Part shown: positions 1-8,367 of the stretch, piece by piece
Layout of the letters: each line of letters opens with the position of its first letter
How positions within the stretch are numbered: position 1 is the first letter of the stretch
Source of the DNA: Clostridium sp. 1001271st1 H5
GTDB lineage: Bacteria; Bacillota; Clostridia; Lachnospirales; Lachnospiraceae
Direction: 5' to 3'
DNA: 64,000 nt
NCBI RefSeq assembly: GCF_005845215.1
Contig: NZ_SPHO01000002.1
Span: forward strand, 1-64,000
The notes under the pieces: generated by a model
What the model saw: only the letters and a program-made list of their open reading frames with translations
Databases searched by the model: none
Told to the model about the DNA's origin: nothing
Program-made: the position numbers and the translations under genes

Positions 1-32
1 TAACCGCAAACTGTACATACCCATTTCTTCAT
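1..32 (-). CDS. Rubredoxin-domain protein, N-terminal fragment
   Basis: Reading the minus strand from an ATG at 32 gives MKKWVCTVCGY before the window edge. The CxxCGY knuckle is the first iron-binding loop of rubredoxin domains. A good ribosome binding site (AAAAGGAG) sits just upstream, about 8 bases from the ATG. In clostridia this N-terminus is found on reverse rubrerythrins/NADH peroxidases as well as on free rubredoxins, and only 11 residues are visible, so the full protein cannot be named. Its position downstream of a Fur/PerR-type gene and behind a palindromic operator candidate fits a role in peroxide or oxygen defence (inference). Confidence 0.7.
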   Translation of the reverse strand, partial: MKKWVCTVCG

Positions 33-110
33 AATCAATATTCTCCTTTTCCTTTTTATAATGATGGTCAGGAGCCGTACAACGGATGTCCGGCATCCCG
101 ACAAGTTGTC

Positions 111-148
111 GATATCAATAATAGTAATTGTTACTGATATCAATATAA
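111..148 (-). promoter_or_regulatory. Candidate Fur/PerR operator and promoter of the rubredoxin-domain gene
   Basis: The AT-rich gap between the Fur-family gene and the rubredoxin-domain gene contains the palindrome AGTAA-TTG-TTACT (123-135), flanked by GATATCA on both sides. On the minus strand a TTGATA -35-like and a TATTGA -10-like hexamer lie 17 bases apart around it, so a bound repressor would cover the promoter. A related TAGTTACTG string occurs upstream of the regulator gene itself. The assignment to PerR/Fur is inference from position and palindromic shape. Confidence 0.5.
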
Positions 149-153
149 ATCAT

Positions 154-570
154 TTAGGCTGGTTTGTCAATGGTTTTATCAACTTTTTTTTGTAAACAGC
201 TGTTGCACCGTCCGTAGAACAATACGTAGTGGCTGTCAATGATGCCTGGCGCATGTTCCTGGGCTTCCTTATTCAGGTCCTCCATGGCGCCTAATTCCAT
301 GTCGTAAACCTGGTTGCACTCGCTGCATACAAAATGGTAATGCTGACGGGTATCTCCATCAAAATGAACAGCACCGTCCCCGCAGGTCAGTTTTCGTATC
401 TCGCCGGTGTCAGCCAGCAGATTCAGGTTACGGTAAACCGTTCCCAGACTGATATTGGGAAATTCTTCGCGGATGCTGGCGTATAGGGCGTCTGCCGTAG
501 GATGGTCGTGGCGATTCATCAGACAGGCTTTGATGGATTCCCTCTGACGGCTATACTTTAGAGCTTTCAT
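154..570 (-). CDS. Fur-family transcriptional regulator, PerR-like
   Basis: This 138-residue protein has the Fur layout: an N-terminal winged helix (about 1-80, with the recognition region LGTVYRNLNLL) and a C-terminal dimerisation/metal domain. Two CxxC pairs (CSEC and CNSC) form the structural zinc site, and the HFDGD and HYH clusters supply the regulatory metal ligands. The length and both cysteine pairs fit PerR, the peroxide-sensing branch, better than Zur, but PerR and Fur cannot be firmly separated from sequence alone. The adjacent rubredoxin/rubrerythrin-type gene supports peroxide response. Palindromic AT-rich sites lie both upstream (autoregulation) and downstream in front of the next gene. 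The ATG at 570 follows an AAGGAGA ribosome binding site. Confidence 0.88.
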   Translation of the reverse strand: MKALKYSRQRESIKACLMNRHDHPTADALYASIREEFPNISLGTVYRNLNLLADTGEIRKLTCGDGAVHFDGDTRQHYHFVCSECNQVYDMELGAMEDLNKEAQEHAPGIIDSHYVLFYGRCNSCLQKKVDKTIDKPA

Positions 571-590
571 CGCATCTCCTTCTCTTATAA

Positions 591-615
591 AGATAATAAT
601 AATAGTTACTGTTTA
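591..615 (-). promoter_or_regulatory. Candidate autoregulatory Fur/PerR operator
   Basis: The AT-rich segment upstream of the regulator contains AATAATAGTTACTGTTTAT, which shares TAnTnGTTACTG with the palindrome at 111-148. Its location just upstream of the regulator's ribosome binding site fits autoregulation. The element is weaker and less symmetric than the downstream one. Confidence 0.4.
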
Positions 616-654
616 TATTTTAGCAGAAGATGGATACCCTGTCAAGAGCTGAAA

Positions 655-690
655 ATACCCTGCATCCATCTTATGAGGGAGGCAGGGTAT
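655..690 (-). terminator. Hairpin terminator of the PHP/LysR pair
   Basis: Perfect 9-base arms ATACCCTGC (655-663) and GCAGGGTAT (682-690) lie just past the stop codon of the LysR gene. Read on the minus strand, the hairpin is followed by TATTTTC, a short U-rich tail. Confidence 0.55.
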
Positions 691-722
691 CTAATGCATA
701 CATATGGTGCAAAACGCAGGTA

Positions 723-1697
723 TCAGGCATTATTTTTAGGAGCGTAGTCCAGCCGTTCCTTGGCGATGCGTATGAACTCGTGGGCGGCCCTGGACATGTA
801 GCGGCCCTTGTGATAGCCGATGCCCAGGACGCCGTGGGCCCGGGTGTAGTTCAGGGAGTACAGGTTCAGGCGGCTCTGTTCCAGGACCGCGCTGCGGTAG
901 GAAGGGGAGGCAGGGTCCGGGGACATGAACATTTTGGGATAAAATGTGATTCCCATGCCTTTGCCGCTGAGGGCCAGCACGGTTTCTATGTTTTCCGTTT
1001 CCAGCACGATGCGGGGACTCATCTGGGCGTCCTCAAAAATTTCATCGGCTATGGTGCGCACACGGTTTCCTTTTTTTAACAATACAAAGGGGCAGTGCTC
1101 CAGCAGGCGGATGTCCGGGGCAGCGCGGAGCTTTTCCTTTATTTCCTCCACCTGGCCCGGATATGCTTTGCCCAGCGTTTCATCCGGCACCACCATGAGA
1201 ATCTCTTCATTGCAGATGGGGACTGTCTCCACATTCTCTGCTGTAAAGGGCAGCAGGTCAATCATCAGGTCGATGCTGCCATGGAGAAGGTCTGAGGCAA
1301 GCTGGCTGGAATTTCCCTCCGCCAGGTGAAGCTCAATGCCCGGAAACTGGGACTGGTAGGTGGGCAGGATTTCCGGCAGGATGACCCGGCCGCGGGTGTG
1401 GGACACTCCGATGGAAAGCTGTCCCGTGGAAAAATCCTTTATGTCGGAGATTTCCTTGTAGGTTTCGTCCCTCAGGTCCAGAAGCTCCCTGGCTCTGGTT
1501 TTTAAAGCCCTTCCCGCATAGGTAAGGGTCAGCGGAGACGTGCGGTTAAAGAGAATCACGTCAAATTCCTTTTCCAGATTGGATATATGGTTGCTCAGGG
1601 ACTGCTGGGAGATGTAGAGCTTCCTGGCTGCCCGGGTAAAGTTGAGCTCTTCGGCAGCCACCAGGAAATATTCCAGGTTCAGGAAATTAATCATCAC
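723..1697 (-). CDS. LysR-family transcriptional regulator
   Basis: The 324-residue protein has the LysR winged helix at about residues 4-62 (FLVAAEELNFTRAARKLYIS, then QSLSNHISNLE), a linker helix, and a periplasmic-binding-protein-like effector domain from about 90 to 300. The length is normal for the family. Its start codon overlaps the stop of the upstream PHP phosphatase by four bases (ATGA), so the two are co-translated. The start is either of two adjacent methionines. Effector and targets cannot be read from the sequence; regulation of the PHP gene or of central metabolism is possible but unsupported. Confidence 0.9.
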   Translation of the reverse strand: MMINFLNLEYFLVAAEELNFTRAARKLYISQQSLSNHISNLEKEFDVILFNRTSPLTLTYAGRALKTRARELLDLRDETYKEISDIKDFSTGQLSIGVSHTRGRVILPEILPTYQSQFPGIELHLAEGNSSQLASDLLHGSIDLMIDLLPFTAENVETVPICNEEILMVVPDETLGKAYPGQVEEIKEKLRAAPDIRLLEHCPFVLLKKGNRVRTIADEIFEDAQMSPRIVLETENIETVLALSGKGMGITFYPKMFMSPDPASPSYRSAVLEQSRLNLYSLNYTRAHGVLGIGYHKGRYMSRAAHEFIRIAKERLDYAPKNNA

Positions 1698-2500
1698 TCA
1701 TTTCCTCCCGGCGCCTTCCCTTTTGCGGCTGTCCTGGGACGGTACAGGTGTCCGCACCGTTCGTCTTCCTGCTGGGCCAGAATGGCGGCTGCTTTGGGAA
1801 GGTAGCTGCACAGCAGGTCAAGAGAGGTGTTGACCACCAGTTCCTGGGGGAAGTCCACCTCCTCCAGAAGGGCGTGGGCATAGGCGTGGCTGCCTGCGTC
1901 CGCTTCGCAGTGGGCGTCGCTGTTTATGATGATGCTGGTGCGGTAGCGTCTGCAGAGCTCCAGCATTTTTATATAATTATCCCTGGCTCCCACGCGGAAG
2001 CTTAAGGGATTTAAGGAGCTGTTGTTTACCTCCAGAAGCTTATGGTGTTCCCCGGCCGCAGCCACCAGTGTGTCATAGTCAATGGGAAAACGGCTGTCGT
2101 CCGGGTGGCCGATAATCTGAATCAGGGGATTCTTAAGCGCTCCCAGATAGGCGTTGGTATTCTGGAGCGCCGTACCGCTGTCGATACAGGGCTGGTGCAG
2201 GCTGGCTATGGCGTAGTCAAGGGGCTCCAGGACGCTCTGTTCCAGGTCCACGGCGCCCTCATAATCCATAATATTCAGTTCCACGCCCATCATCAGCCTG
2301 ACGCCGAAAAGGGTTCTTGGCAGAACCTTGAAATTGATGAAGTGGAAGGAGTGGCAGCTGCCGGGCATGGCAGGGGCATGGTCGGAACATCCAAACAGGG
2401 ATAATCCTTTGGCTGAAGCAGCCTGCACCATCTCATAAAGGGAATTATAGGCATGGCCGCTGGCCGTTGTATGTGTGTGCAGGTCCAGTAAATCTATCAT
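1694..2500 (-). CDS. PHP-domain phosphatase, YcdX-like
   Basis: The N-terminus DLHTHTTASGHAYNSL carries the HxH metal motif of the PHP fold, followed by CSDHAP, IASLHQP and NSDAH motifs that complete a multinuclear metal centre. At 268 residues it is close to E. coli YcdX, a phosphatase of this type. The natural substrate is unknown; small phosphoesters are likely by family. The ATG at 2500 is preceded on the minus strand by AAAGGA. It is the first gene of a two-gene unit with the LysR regulator, with a 4-base overlap. Metal ligands appear intact. Confidence 0.85.
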   Translation of the reverse strand: MIDLLDLHTHTTASGHAYNSLYEMVQAASAKGLSLFGCSDHAPAMPGSCHSFHFINFKVLPRTLFGVRLMMGVELNIMDYEGAVDLEQSVLEPLDYAIASLHQPCIDSGTALQNTNAYLGALKNPLIQIIGHPDDSRFPIDYDTLVAAAGEHHKLLEVNNSSLNPLSFRVGARDNYIKMLELCRRYRTSIIINSDAHCEADAGSHAYAHALLEEVDFPQELVVNTSLDLLCSYLPKAAAILAQQEDERCGHLYRPRTAAKGKAPGGNE

Positions 2501-2713
2501 GGAATGCAGGTCCTTTCTAGGGCGTGTTAAGATATTTTAGCCGCTGAATGCATCATATCATATTTTCAGGACAGTGAAAAGGCGTAAAAAGACGATAAAA
2601 AATAAAAAAAGGTATAATTTTCGTCATAAAACTATAGAAATATTAGGTGGGTTGTTGTTATAATGGTAAGGAATATATTTTGGTAAAATGTACAGAAGGC
2701 GAGGAGAGTAATT

Positions 2714-3490
2714 ATGAGTGAAGAACTGAACAAAGAGCTGGAGAATGAAGTGACGGAAGAGGTAAAGGAGGCTGCACCCGTGGAGACCATGGAGGATTAT
2801 GCAGCTGAATTGGAGGCTTCCTACAAGACTCTGAACCAGAGACACATCCAGATTGCTGAGGAGGAGAGCGGCGATGGGGCGAAGTGGGCCCAGTTTGCTC
2901 AGATGATGGAGGACAGGACCGTTGTAAAGGTTAAGATTTCCGAGGCGGTAAAGGGCGGCGTGGTCACATCCCTGGAGGAAGTACGGGCATTTATCCCGGC
3001 ATCCCAGCTGTCCACAGAGTATGTGGAGAAACTGGAAGACTGGCAGGGCAAGTATGTGGAAGCCATTATCATTACAGTTGACCCGGAGAAGAAGAGACTG
3101 GTGCTTTCCGGCCGTGAGGTGGAGAAGGAGAAAAAGGATGCGTTAAAAAAGGAGCGCATGGCCCAGTTCAAGGCAGGGGATATCGTGGAGGGCACTGTGG
3201 ACAGCATCAAGCCTTACGGCGCATTCATCAAGCTGGATGACGGCGTGGACGGACTGCTTCACATTTCCCAAATCAGCACCCAGAGAATCAAGCATCCCAG
3301 CGCTGTTCTGACCGAGGGACAGACCGTGAAGGTAAAGATTCTTTCCGCACAGGACGGCAAGCTGAGCCTGAGCATGAAGGTTCTGGCAGAACAGCAGGCA
3401 GACAAAGAAGAGCATGAGACATTTGACTACAAGGAGACCGGTTCGGTATCCACAGGGTTAGGCGACCTGTTAAAGGGGCTTAAACTCTAG
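2714..3490 (+). CDS. S1 RNA-binding domain protein
   Basis: The 258-residue protein starts with an acidic segment (residues 1-55, rich in Glu), then two S1-type OB folds. The first, about 72-140, is divergent; the second, about 155-225, is canonical (GDIVEGTVDSIKPYGAFIKL, then DGLLHISQIS). It resembles the truncated RpsA/YugI-type S1 proteins of Firmicutes rather than full ribosomal protein S1. It probably binds RNA and may act in translation or RNA turnover; the exact role is unknown. A TATAAT at 2659-2664 is a likely -10 element, with no convincing -35. The ATG follows GGCGAGGAG. It heads a run of same-strand genes reaching 9885. Confidence 0.85.
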   Translation: MSEELNKELENEVTEEVKEAAPVETMEDYAAELEASYKTLNQRHIQIAEEESGDGAKWAQFAQMMEDRTVVKVKISEAVKGGVVTSLEEVRAFIPASQLSTEYVEKLEDWQGKYVEAIIITVDPEKKRLVLSGREVEKEKKDALKKERMAQFKAGDIVEGTVDSIKPYGAFIKLDDGVDGLLHISQISTQRIKHPSAVLTEGQTVKVKILSAQDGKLSLSMKVLAEQQADKEEHETFDYKETGSVSTGLGDLLKGLKL

Positions 3491-3513
3491 GCTTAAGGTA
3501 AGGAGGGATAGGA

Positions 3514-4173
3514 ATGACCAATATCCCCAAAGCGGACGACCAGGTTGACCAATGGCGTTCAGTGATGTTTCTGTATGATTCGGCACTAAAAAAGGTCGGT
3601 ACAAAGATTGAAATATTGAACAACGAGTTTGCCAACCGTTATGATTATAACCCCATTGAGCATATCAAATCCAGACTGAAGTCAGCGGAAAGCATTGTGA
3701 TGAAGCTGAAAAAGGATGGGTATGAGGTCACTATTGAGAATATGATGGAGTGCCTCAGTGATATTGCGGGTATCAGGATTATATGTTCGTTTACGTCGGA
3801 TATCTATCAGATAGCCGATATGATAGCGGCTCAGGGGGATGTGACCGTCCTTCATGTAAAGGACTATATCAAGAACCCAAAGCCTAACGGATACAAAAGT
3901 TATCATATGGTAGTGACTGTGCCGGTCTATCTTACGGATGGACCGGTGGAGACCAAGGTGGAGATTCAAATCCGTTCCGTTGCAATGGATTTCTGGGCCA
4001 GCCTGGAACATAAGATTGCATATAAGTTTGAAGGCAATGCCCCGGAGAACCTGCTGAAGGAACTAAAGGCCTGCGCCGACATGGTGGATATGCTGGATGC
4101 CAAGATGTTTTCACTGAACGAGGCCATCACGGCATTTGCCAGGGAGCAGAAAGAAAGGTCGGAAGAATCTTAA
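3514..4173 (+). CDS. Small alarmone synthetase, RelQ/YjbM-like GTP pyrophosphokinase
   Basis: The 219-residue protein is a single RelA/SpoT synthetase domain: the ATP-binding region with KSRLKSAESIVMKL (about 52-65), DIAGIRI, the G-loop-like GYKSYHMVV, and EIQIRSVAMDFWASLEHKI. It has no HD hydrolase, TGS or ACT domain, so it is a stand-alone synthetase making (p)ppGpp from GTP/GDP and ATP. Sequence order and length match the RelQ group. It lies 23 bases after the S1 gene with AAGGAGGGA before its ATG and abuts the next gene directly. A separate HD-type putative ppGpp hydrolase occurs at 57192-57770. Confidence 0.92.
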   Translation: MTNIPKADDQVDQWRSVMFLYDSALKKVGTKIEILNNEFANRYDYNPIEHIKSRLKSAESIVMKLKKDGYEVTIENMMECLSDIAGIRIICSFTSDIYQIADMIAAQGDVTVLHVKDYIKNPKPNGYKSYHMVVTVPVYLTDGPVETKVEIQIRSVAMDFWASLEHKIAYKFEGNAPENLLKELKACADMVDMLDAKMFSLNEAITAFAREQKERSEES

Positions 4174-5976
4174 GTGAACCGATTGATAAAAGAGACAGAC
4201 CAGGTAATTAAACTGAACCTGCGCCAGCTGGTAATTTTCGAGGTATTGCTCCGGCTGGTTGCAGGTACATTCTATATCAGGCTGGTAAACCAGCTCCTCA
4301 GGTTCTCGTTGCGCATGGCAGGATACAGCTATCTGACCATGAGTAATATGGGGGCCTTTCTTCTGCGCCCGGCAACCATTGTCTGCGCCCTGGTGGCAGC
4401 GGTGCTGGGAATGGTGTTCATGGTGGTGGAAATAGGGGGCCTTATCACAGCCTACCAGGCTGCGGCCTATTCCATGAGGGTGGATTCCGTATATATATTC
4501 AGGGGAGCGCTGGGTAAGGCCTGGGATGCATGTAAGGGCAGGAACTGGAAACTTCTGCCCCTGGCCCTGGCCGATTATGTGATGATGAACAGCTATCTGC
4601 TGCTGCGGATTCTCACTAAGATAAAGCCCCTTAATTTTGTCATGTACGAAATCCTGCACGCCCCTGCCGCCCGGCTGGGCCTGGTGGTGCTGGTGACGGC
4701 CCTGGTGCTTATCGGGATTCCCACCATGCTGGTGTTTTTTGCCTGCATGATTGAACAGAAGCAGTTTAACGACGGCTTCAGAAGAAGCATGGAGCTTCTA
4801 AAGGGACGCAGCCTCAGGGCAGTAATCCTGCTGCTGGTTGTGAATCTGGGGCTGGCAGCGGGCCTGGTACTCATGTATGTGGTCATTGTTGTGGTATCCG
4901 CTGTTATAGTCACCCTGTTTGTGGACAGCTATGCGGCCATGGCCGTGCTGGCAGCTGTGTGCGCCAGACTGGAACTGGTGGTGCTGTTCATAGGGGGGAT
5001 ATTGGCTCCCCTGGTGGACTTTGGAGCCCTGACCGTGGTATATTACCAGTACGGCATGAAAAATGCCCATGAGGCGCCCTGGGATTTTTCCATGCCTTAT
5101 GAACTGCATTTCAAGAGAAAATGGATACTGACCATAACGGGAGCCCTGGCCGGTGCCAGCCTGTTTCTTATATTTGATATGGTTTACAACGGCACGTCCC
5201 CGGACTGGGATGTACTGGGACGGACAGAAGTCACGGCCCACCGGGGAAGCTCCCGCATGGCCCCGGAGAACACCATGGCAGCCCTTGAGGCAGCCATGGA
5301 AGAGATGGCGGATTACAGTGAGATTGACGTGCAGACCACGGCGGACGGCATTGTAGTGGTATGCCATGACCTGAACCTGAAGCGGGTGGCGGGTGTGGAC
5401 CGGCGGCTGGGAACCATGACCTATGACCAGGTAAGCCGGCTGGACGTGGGTAGCCATTTCAGCCCCCGGTTTGCAGGAGAGCGTATACCAACCCTGGAAG
5501 AGGTGCTGGAAGCCTGCAAGGGCCGCATGAAGCTGAATATTGAGCTTAAGAACATTGGAAATGATTCCAGCCTCCCTGAACAGGTGGCTGCCCTGGTCCG
5601 GGAATATGGGATGGAGGACCAGTGCGTCATTACATCGGTTAAACTGGGATATCTGGAGCGGGTGAAGGAAATGGCTCCGGAGCTGAGGACAGGCTACATC
5701 CTGGCTGCTGCCTACGGAACCTATTACGACAATGAATACATTGATTTTATCAGCATCCGTTCCAGCTTTGCGGGCAGAAGGCTGGTGGAGGCTGCCCATG
5801 AAAAGGGCAAGGCGGTCCATGTGTGGACCGTGAACAGCAAGACTGAGATGGAGCAAATGAAACTATTAGGCGTGGACAATATCATCACGGATTATCCGGT
5901 GCGGGCCAGGGAAATACTCTACAGGGAGGAAACCACGGAAACCCTTATGGAATATCTGAAAATGATGCTGAGATAA
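4174..5976 (+). CDS. Membrane-anchored glycerophosphodiester phosphodiesterase
   Basis: The 600-residue protein has two parts. Residues 1-330 hold about seven to eight hydrophobic helices typical of the GDPD membrane domain. Residues 345-590 form the catalytic barrel, with HRGSSRMAPENT, EIDVQTTADG and a CHD motif giving the catalytic His pair and the Ca/Mg-binding Glu-Asp set. It should cleave glycerophosphodiesters or polyglycerolphosphate outside the membrane. The proposed GTG start follows the previous gene's TAA with no gap, and its ribosome binding site (a weak GGAAGAA) lies inside that gene, so translational coupling is likely. The next gene begins 17 bases downstream. Confidence 0.88.
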   Translation: MNRLIKETDQVIKLNLRQLVIFEVLLRLVAGTFYIRLVNQLLRFSLRMAGYSYLTMSNMGAFLLRPATIVCALVAAVLGMVFMVVEIGGLITAYQAAAYSMRVDSVYIFRGALGKAWDACKGRNWKLLPLALADYVMMNSYLLLRILTKIKPLNFVMYEILHAPAARLGLVVLVTALVLIGIPTMLVFFACMIEQKQFNDGFRRSMELLKGRSLRAVILLLVVNLGLAAGLVLMYVVIVVVSAVIVTLFVDSYAAMAVLAAVCARLELVVLFIGGILAPLVDFGALTVVYYQYGMKNAHEAPWDFSMPYELHFKRKWILTITGALAGASLFLIFDMVYNGTSPDWDVLGRTEVTAHRGSSRMAPENTMAALEAAMEEMADYSEIDVQTTADGIVVVCHDLNLKRVAGVDRRLGTMTYDQVSRLDVGSHFSPRFAGERIPTLEEVLEACKGRMKLNIELKNIGNDSSLPEQVAALVREYGMEDQCVITSVKLGYLERVKEMAPELRTGYILAAAYGTYYDNEYIDFISIRSSFAGRRLVEAAHEKGKAVHVWTVNSKTEMEQMKLLGVDNIITDYPVRAREILYREETTETLMEYLKMMLR

Positions 5977-5993
5977 AAAGGAGATAAAAGCAT

Positions 5994-6449
5994 ATGAGAG
6001 CAGTGGTACAGCGGGTAACGCAGGCCAGCGTGACCGTGGACGGAGAATTGTTGGGGAGAATCGGAAAGGGCTTTCTCATCCTTCTGGGGGTTGCGGACGG
6101 AGACACCAGGCAGATGGCCGAGAAGATGGCTGATAAGATTTGCCGCCTGCGGATATTTGAGGACGAAAATGGAAAAACTAACCTCTCATTGGAAGATGTG
6201 GAGGGAGAGCTTCTGGTGGTGAGCCAGTTTACCCTGTATGCGGACTGCCGCAAGGGTAACAGGCCCAGCTTTATCAAGGCGGGCGCTCCCCAGATGGCGG
6301 AGTCCCTGTATAAGCACTTTATGGAACGGTGCAGAACCCATGTGGATGTGGTGGAAAAGGGACGGTTTGGAGCAGACATGAAGGTGGAGCTTCTCAATGA
6401 CGGGCCTTTTACCCTGATGCTTGACAGCCAGGAGCTGTTTGGCCAGTAG
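5994..6449 (+). CDS. dtd: D-aminoacyl-tRNA deacylase
   Basis: At 151 residues with [18 protein letters not shown] at the N-terminus, this is a standard bacterial Dtd. The SQFTLYAD motif and the C-terminal NDGPFT motif, which together form the cross-subunit Gly-cisPro-type active site region, are both present. It hydrolyses D-amino acids and misacylated glycine from tRNA. The ribosome binding site is AAAAGGAGATAAAAGC before the ATG. It lies in a co-oriented cluster but has no specific functional link to its neighbours. Confidence 0.96.
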   Translation: MRAVVQRVTQASVTVDGELLGRIGKGFLILLGVADGDTRQMAEKMADKICRLRIFEDENGKTNLSLEDVEGELLVVSQFTLYADCRKGNRPSFIKAGAPQMAESLYKHFMERCRTHVDVVEKGRFGADMKVELLNDGPFTLMLDSQELFGQ

Positions 6450-6515
6450 GCGCAGGGAGAAGGAAATGCCGGGATTGGGGGGCGGACAGGCCCTGTTGAA
6501 AGGAGATGGCAGAAC

Positions 6516-6944
6516 ATGGCAAAGATGATGGAGACAGTGCTGTACTATAATCCGGGCAGACCGGAGACAATGAAGCATGTGGCCATGATGAAGAGCGTAC
6601 TGGTCCGCATGGGCGTGCGCATAAAGAATATAGGACCGGAACAGGTTCTGGAAAAGGTGGGATACCTGGCCGGGATGGAAGGCTTTGAGGCAGCGGAAAC
6701 TGGGACAGCGGAAATCAAAGCCGGACCGGATGAGCTCCCGGTCATACCGGAGGAGGTCATGGTATTAAAACAGTTTTCAAGCCAGAGACTGGACATGCTG
6801 CTGGCCGGACTGCGCAGGGCCGGCGTGCCCAGGATTGCCCTTAAGGCAGTGCTGACAGAGCATAACAGCGAGTGGACCTTTTACCATCTGTACCAGGAAT
6901 TAAAGGAAGAGCATGCGACCATGACAGCAGGGCGGCAGTCATGA
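6516..6944 (+). CDS. DUF3783-family protein
   Basis: The 142-residue soluble protein begins with TVLYYNPG and ends with a segment (about 85-130) that reads MVLKQFSSQRLDMLLAGLRR followed by VPRIALKAVLTEHN and WTFYHLYQEL. This matches the clostridial DUF3783 family, whose function is unknown. It has no signal peptide or membrane helix. Its stop overlaps the start of the VWA-domain gene by four bases (ATGA), so it is co-translated with the VWA/MoxR pair and may act with it (inference). The ATG follows GAAAGGAGATGGC. Confidence 0.75.
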   Translation: MAKMMETVLYYNPGRPETMKHVAMMKSVLVRMGVRIKNIGPEQVLEKVGYLAGMEGFEAAETGTAEIKAGPDELPVIPEEVMVLKQFSSQRLDMLLAGLRRAGVPRIALKAVLTEHNSEWTFYHLYQELKEEHATMTAGRQS

Positions 6945-8341
6945 CAGACCCTGTCAGGAAACGGCAGCTGGAGGAGCTGGACCAGGTTACCCTGTGTACC
7001 AGGATTCTCTACCAGGCCAGAAGCGAGCTGTATGTGAATATGAAGTTTCTGGACGTGTCCCTCAGCAGCCTGGGCTTTGAGGCTGACTGGGGACGGGACG
7101 GCCTGGGGACGGACGGGCATCTGATTTACTACGGGCCGGATTATCTGCTGGGGCTGTACAAAAGGGGGAGGACGCTGGTGAACCGGGGTTACCTCCATAT
7201 GCTGTTCCACTGCCTGTTCTGCCATATGTATACGCGAAGGGACAGGGATAAGGGATACTGGGACCTGTCCTGCGATATTGCCATGGAGTACGTCATTGAC
7301 GGACTATACCAGAAATGTGTCCATGTGCCAAGGAGTGCCCTGAGGCGGGAAATGTATCTCAGGCTGGAGAAGGCCCTGGCGGAAAAAAGCAGGGCGGGAA
7401 AGAAGGGCGGCGGCGGGCGGGCTGTGACGCCGGTACTGACTGCGGAGCGGGTTTACAGGGTTCTTTTGGAGATGGAGCTTCCTGAACGCCGTCTGGATAT
7501 GCTGCGAGCTGAATTTTTCGTGGACAGCCATGACCTGTGGGAACAGGAGAGCCGTCCGAAAATCGCCCGGTCCAGGCAGAACCAGTGGAATGATAACCGG
7601 GATAGGATGCAGACAGAACTGGAAACAGGCTCAAAGGACGCATCGGAGGACAACCGGAGCCTGCTGGAGGAAGTGCGGGTGGAGAACCGGGAGCGGTACG
7701 ACTACAGCCGGTTCCTTCGGAAGTTTGCGGTTCTGAAGGAAGAGATGCAGGTGGACCCGGACTCCTTTGACTATGCGTTTTACACCTACGGCCTTTCCCT
7801 CTACGGCAACATGCCTCTGATTGAGCCGCTGGAGTCCAGGGAGATTTACCGGGTAGAAGATTTTGCCATTGTCATCGACACCTCCATGTCCTGCTCCGGA
7901 GAACTGGTGAAGCGGTTTCTGGAAGAGACTTACGATGTGCTGTCGGAGACTGAGAGTTATTTTAAGAAGGTCCATATACACATCATACAGTGCGATGACG
8001 CGGTGCAGTCCGATGTGCTGGTAACCAGTCAGGATGAGCTGAAGGCATATATGGATGATTTTGCGATTGCAGGAAGCGGCGGAACGGATTTCAGACCGGC
8101 ATTTGAGTATGTGAACGGGCTTAAGAAAAGCCGTCAGGCAGCCTCCCTTAAGGGGCTTATTTATTTCACGGACGGCAAGGGAATCTATCCGGTGCAGGCC
8201 CCCGCCTATGACGCGGCCTTTGTGTTTATCGAAAACATGTTTTCCGATGAGTCCGTGCCGCCCTGGGCCATGAAGGTGGTGCTGGAGGAGGAACAGCTCA
8301 TGGAGTACAGGCCGGGAAAACAGAACAGGGATGCATTTTAG
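6941..8341 (+). CDS. VWA-like metallopeptidase-domain protein (DUF2201 type)
   Basis: The start is taken at 6941, overlapping the previous stop, rather than the upstream in-frame 6872, because the ATGA overlap is typical of a co-translated pair. The 466-residue protein has an N-terminal peptidase-like region with a histidine cluster (H86-MLF-H90, then CLFCH) and a C-terminal VWA-like domain from about residue 300 with a complete MIDAS motif DTSMS. In related proteins the helix reads HExxH; here the Glu position is Met, so peptidase activity is doubtful. Paired MoxR-ATPase/VWA proteins act as chaperone-like systems that assemble metalloenzymes or complexes; the client here is unknown. Confidence 0.85.
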   Translation: MTDPVRKRQLEELDQVTLCTRILYQARSELYVNMKFLDVSLSSLGFEADWGRDGLGTDGHLIYYGPDYLLGLYKRGRTLVNRGYLHMLFHCLFCHMYTRRDRDKGYWDLSCDIAMEYVIDGLYQKCVHVPRSALRREMYLRLEKALAEKSRAGKKGGGGRAVTPVLTAERVYRVLLEMELPERRLDMLRAEFFVDSHDLWEQESRPKIARSRQNQWNDNRDRMQTELETGSKDASEDNRSLLEEVRVENRERYDYSRFLRKFAVLKEEMQVDPDSFDYAFYTYGLSLYGNMPLIEPLESREIYRVEDFAIVIDTSMSCSGELVKRFLEETYDVLSETESYFKKVHIHIIQCDDAVQSDVLVTSQDELKAYMDDFAIAGSGGTDFRPAFEYVNGLKKSRQAASLKGLIYFTDGKGIYPVQAPAYDAAFVFIENMFSDESVPPWAMKVVLEEEQLMEYRPGKQNRDAF

Positions 8342-8367
8342 TATCCCGCAGAGCAGGAGAACAGGAC

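Noticed and set aside
4798..5856. Long open frame on the minus strand (352 codons).
   Set aside because: It is antisense to the phosphodiesterase gene, whose motifs are intact; it has no ribosome binding site and no protein-like pattern.
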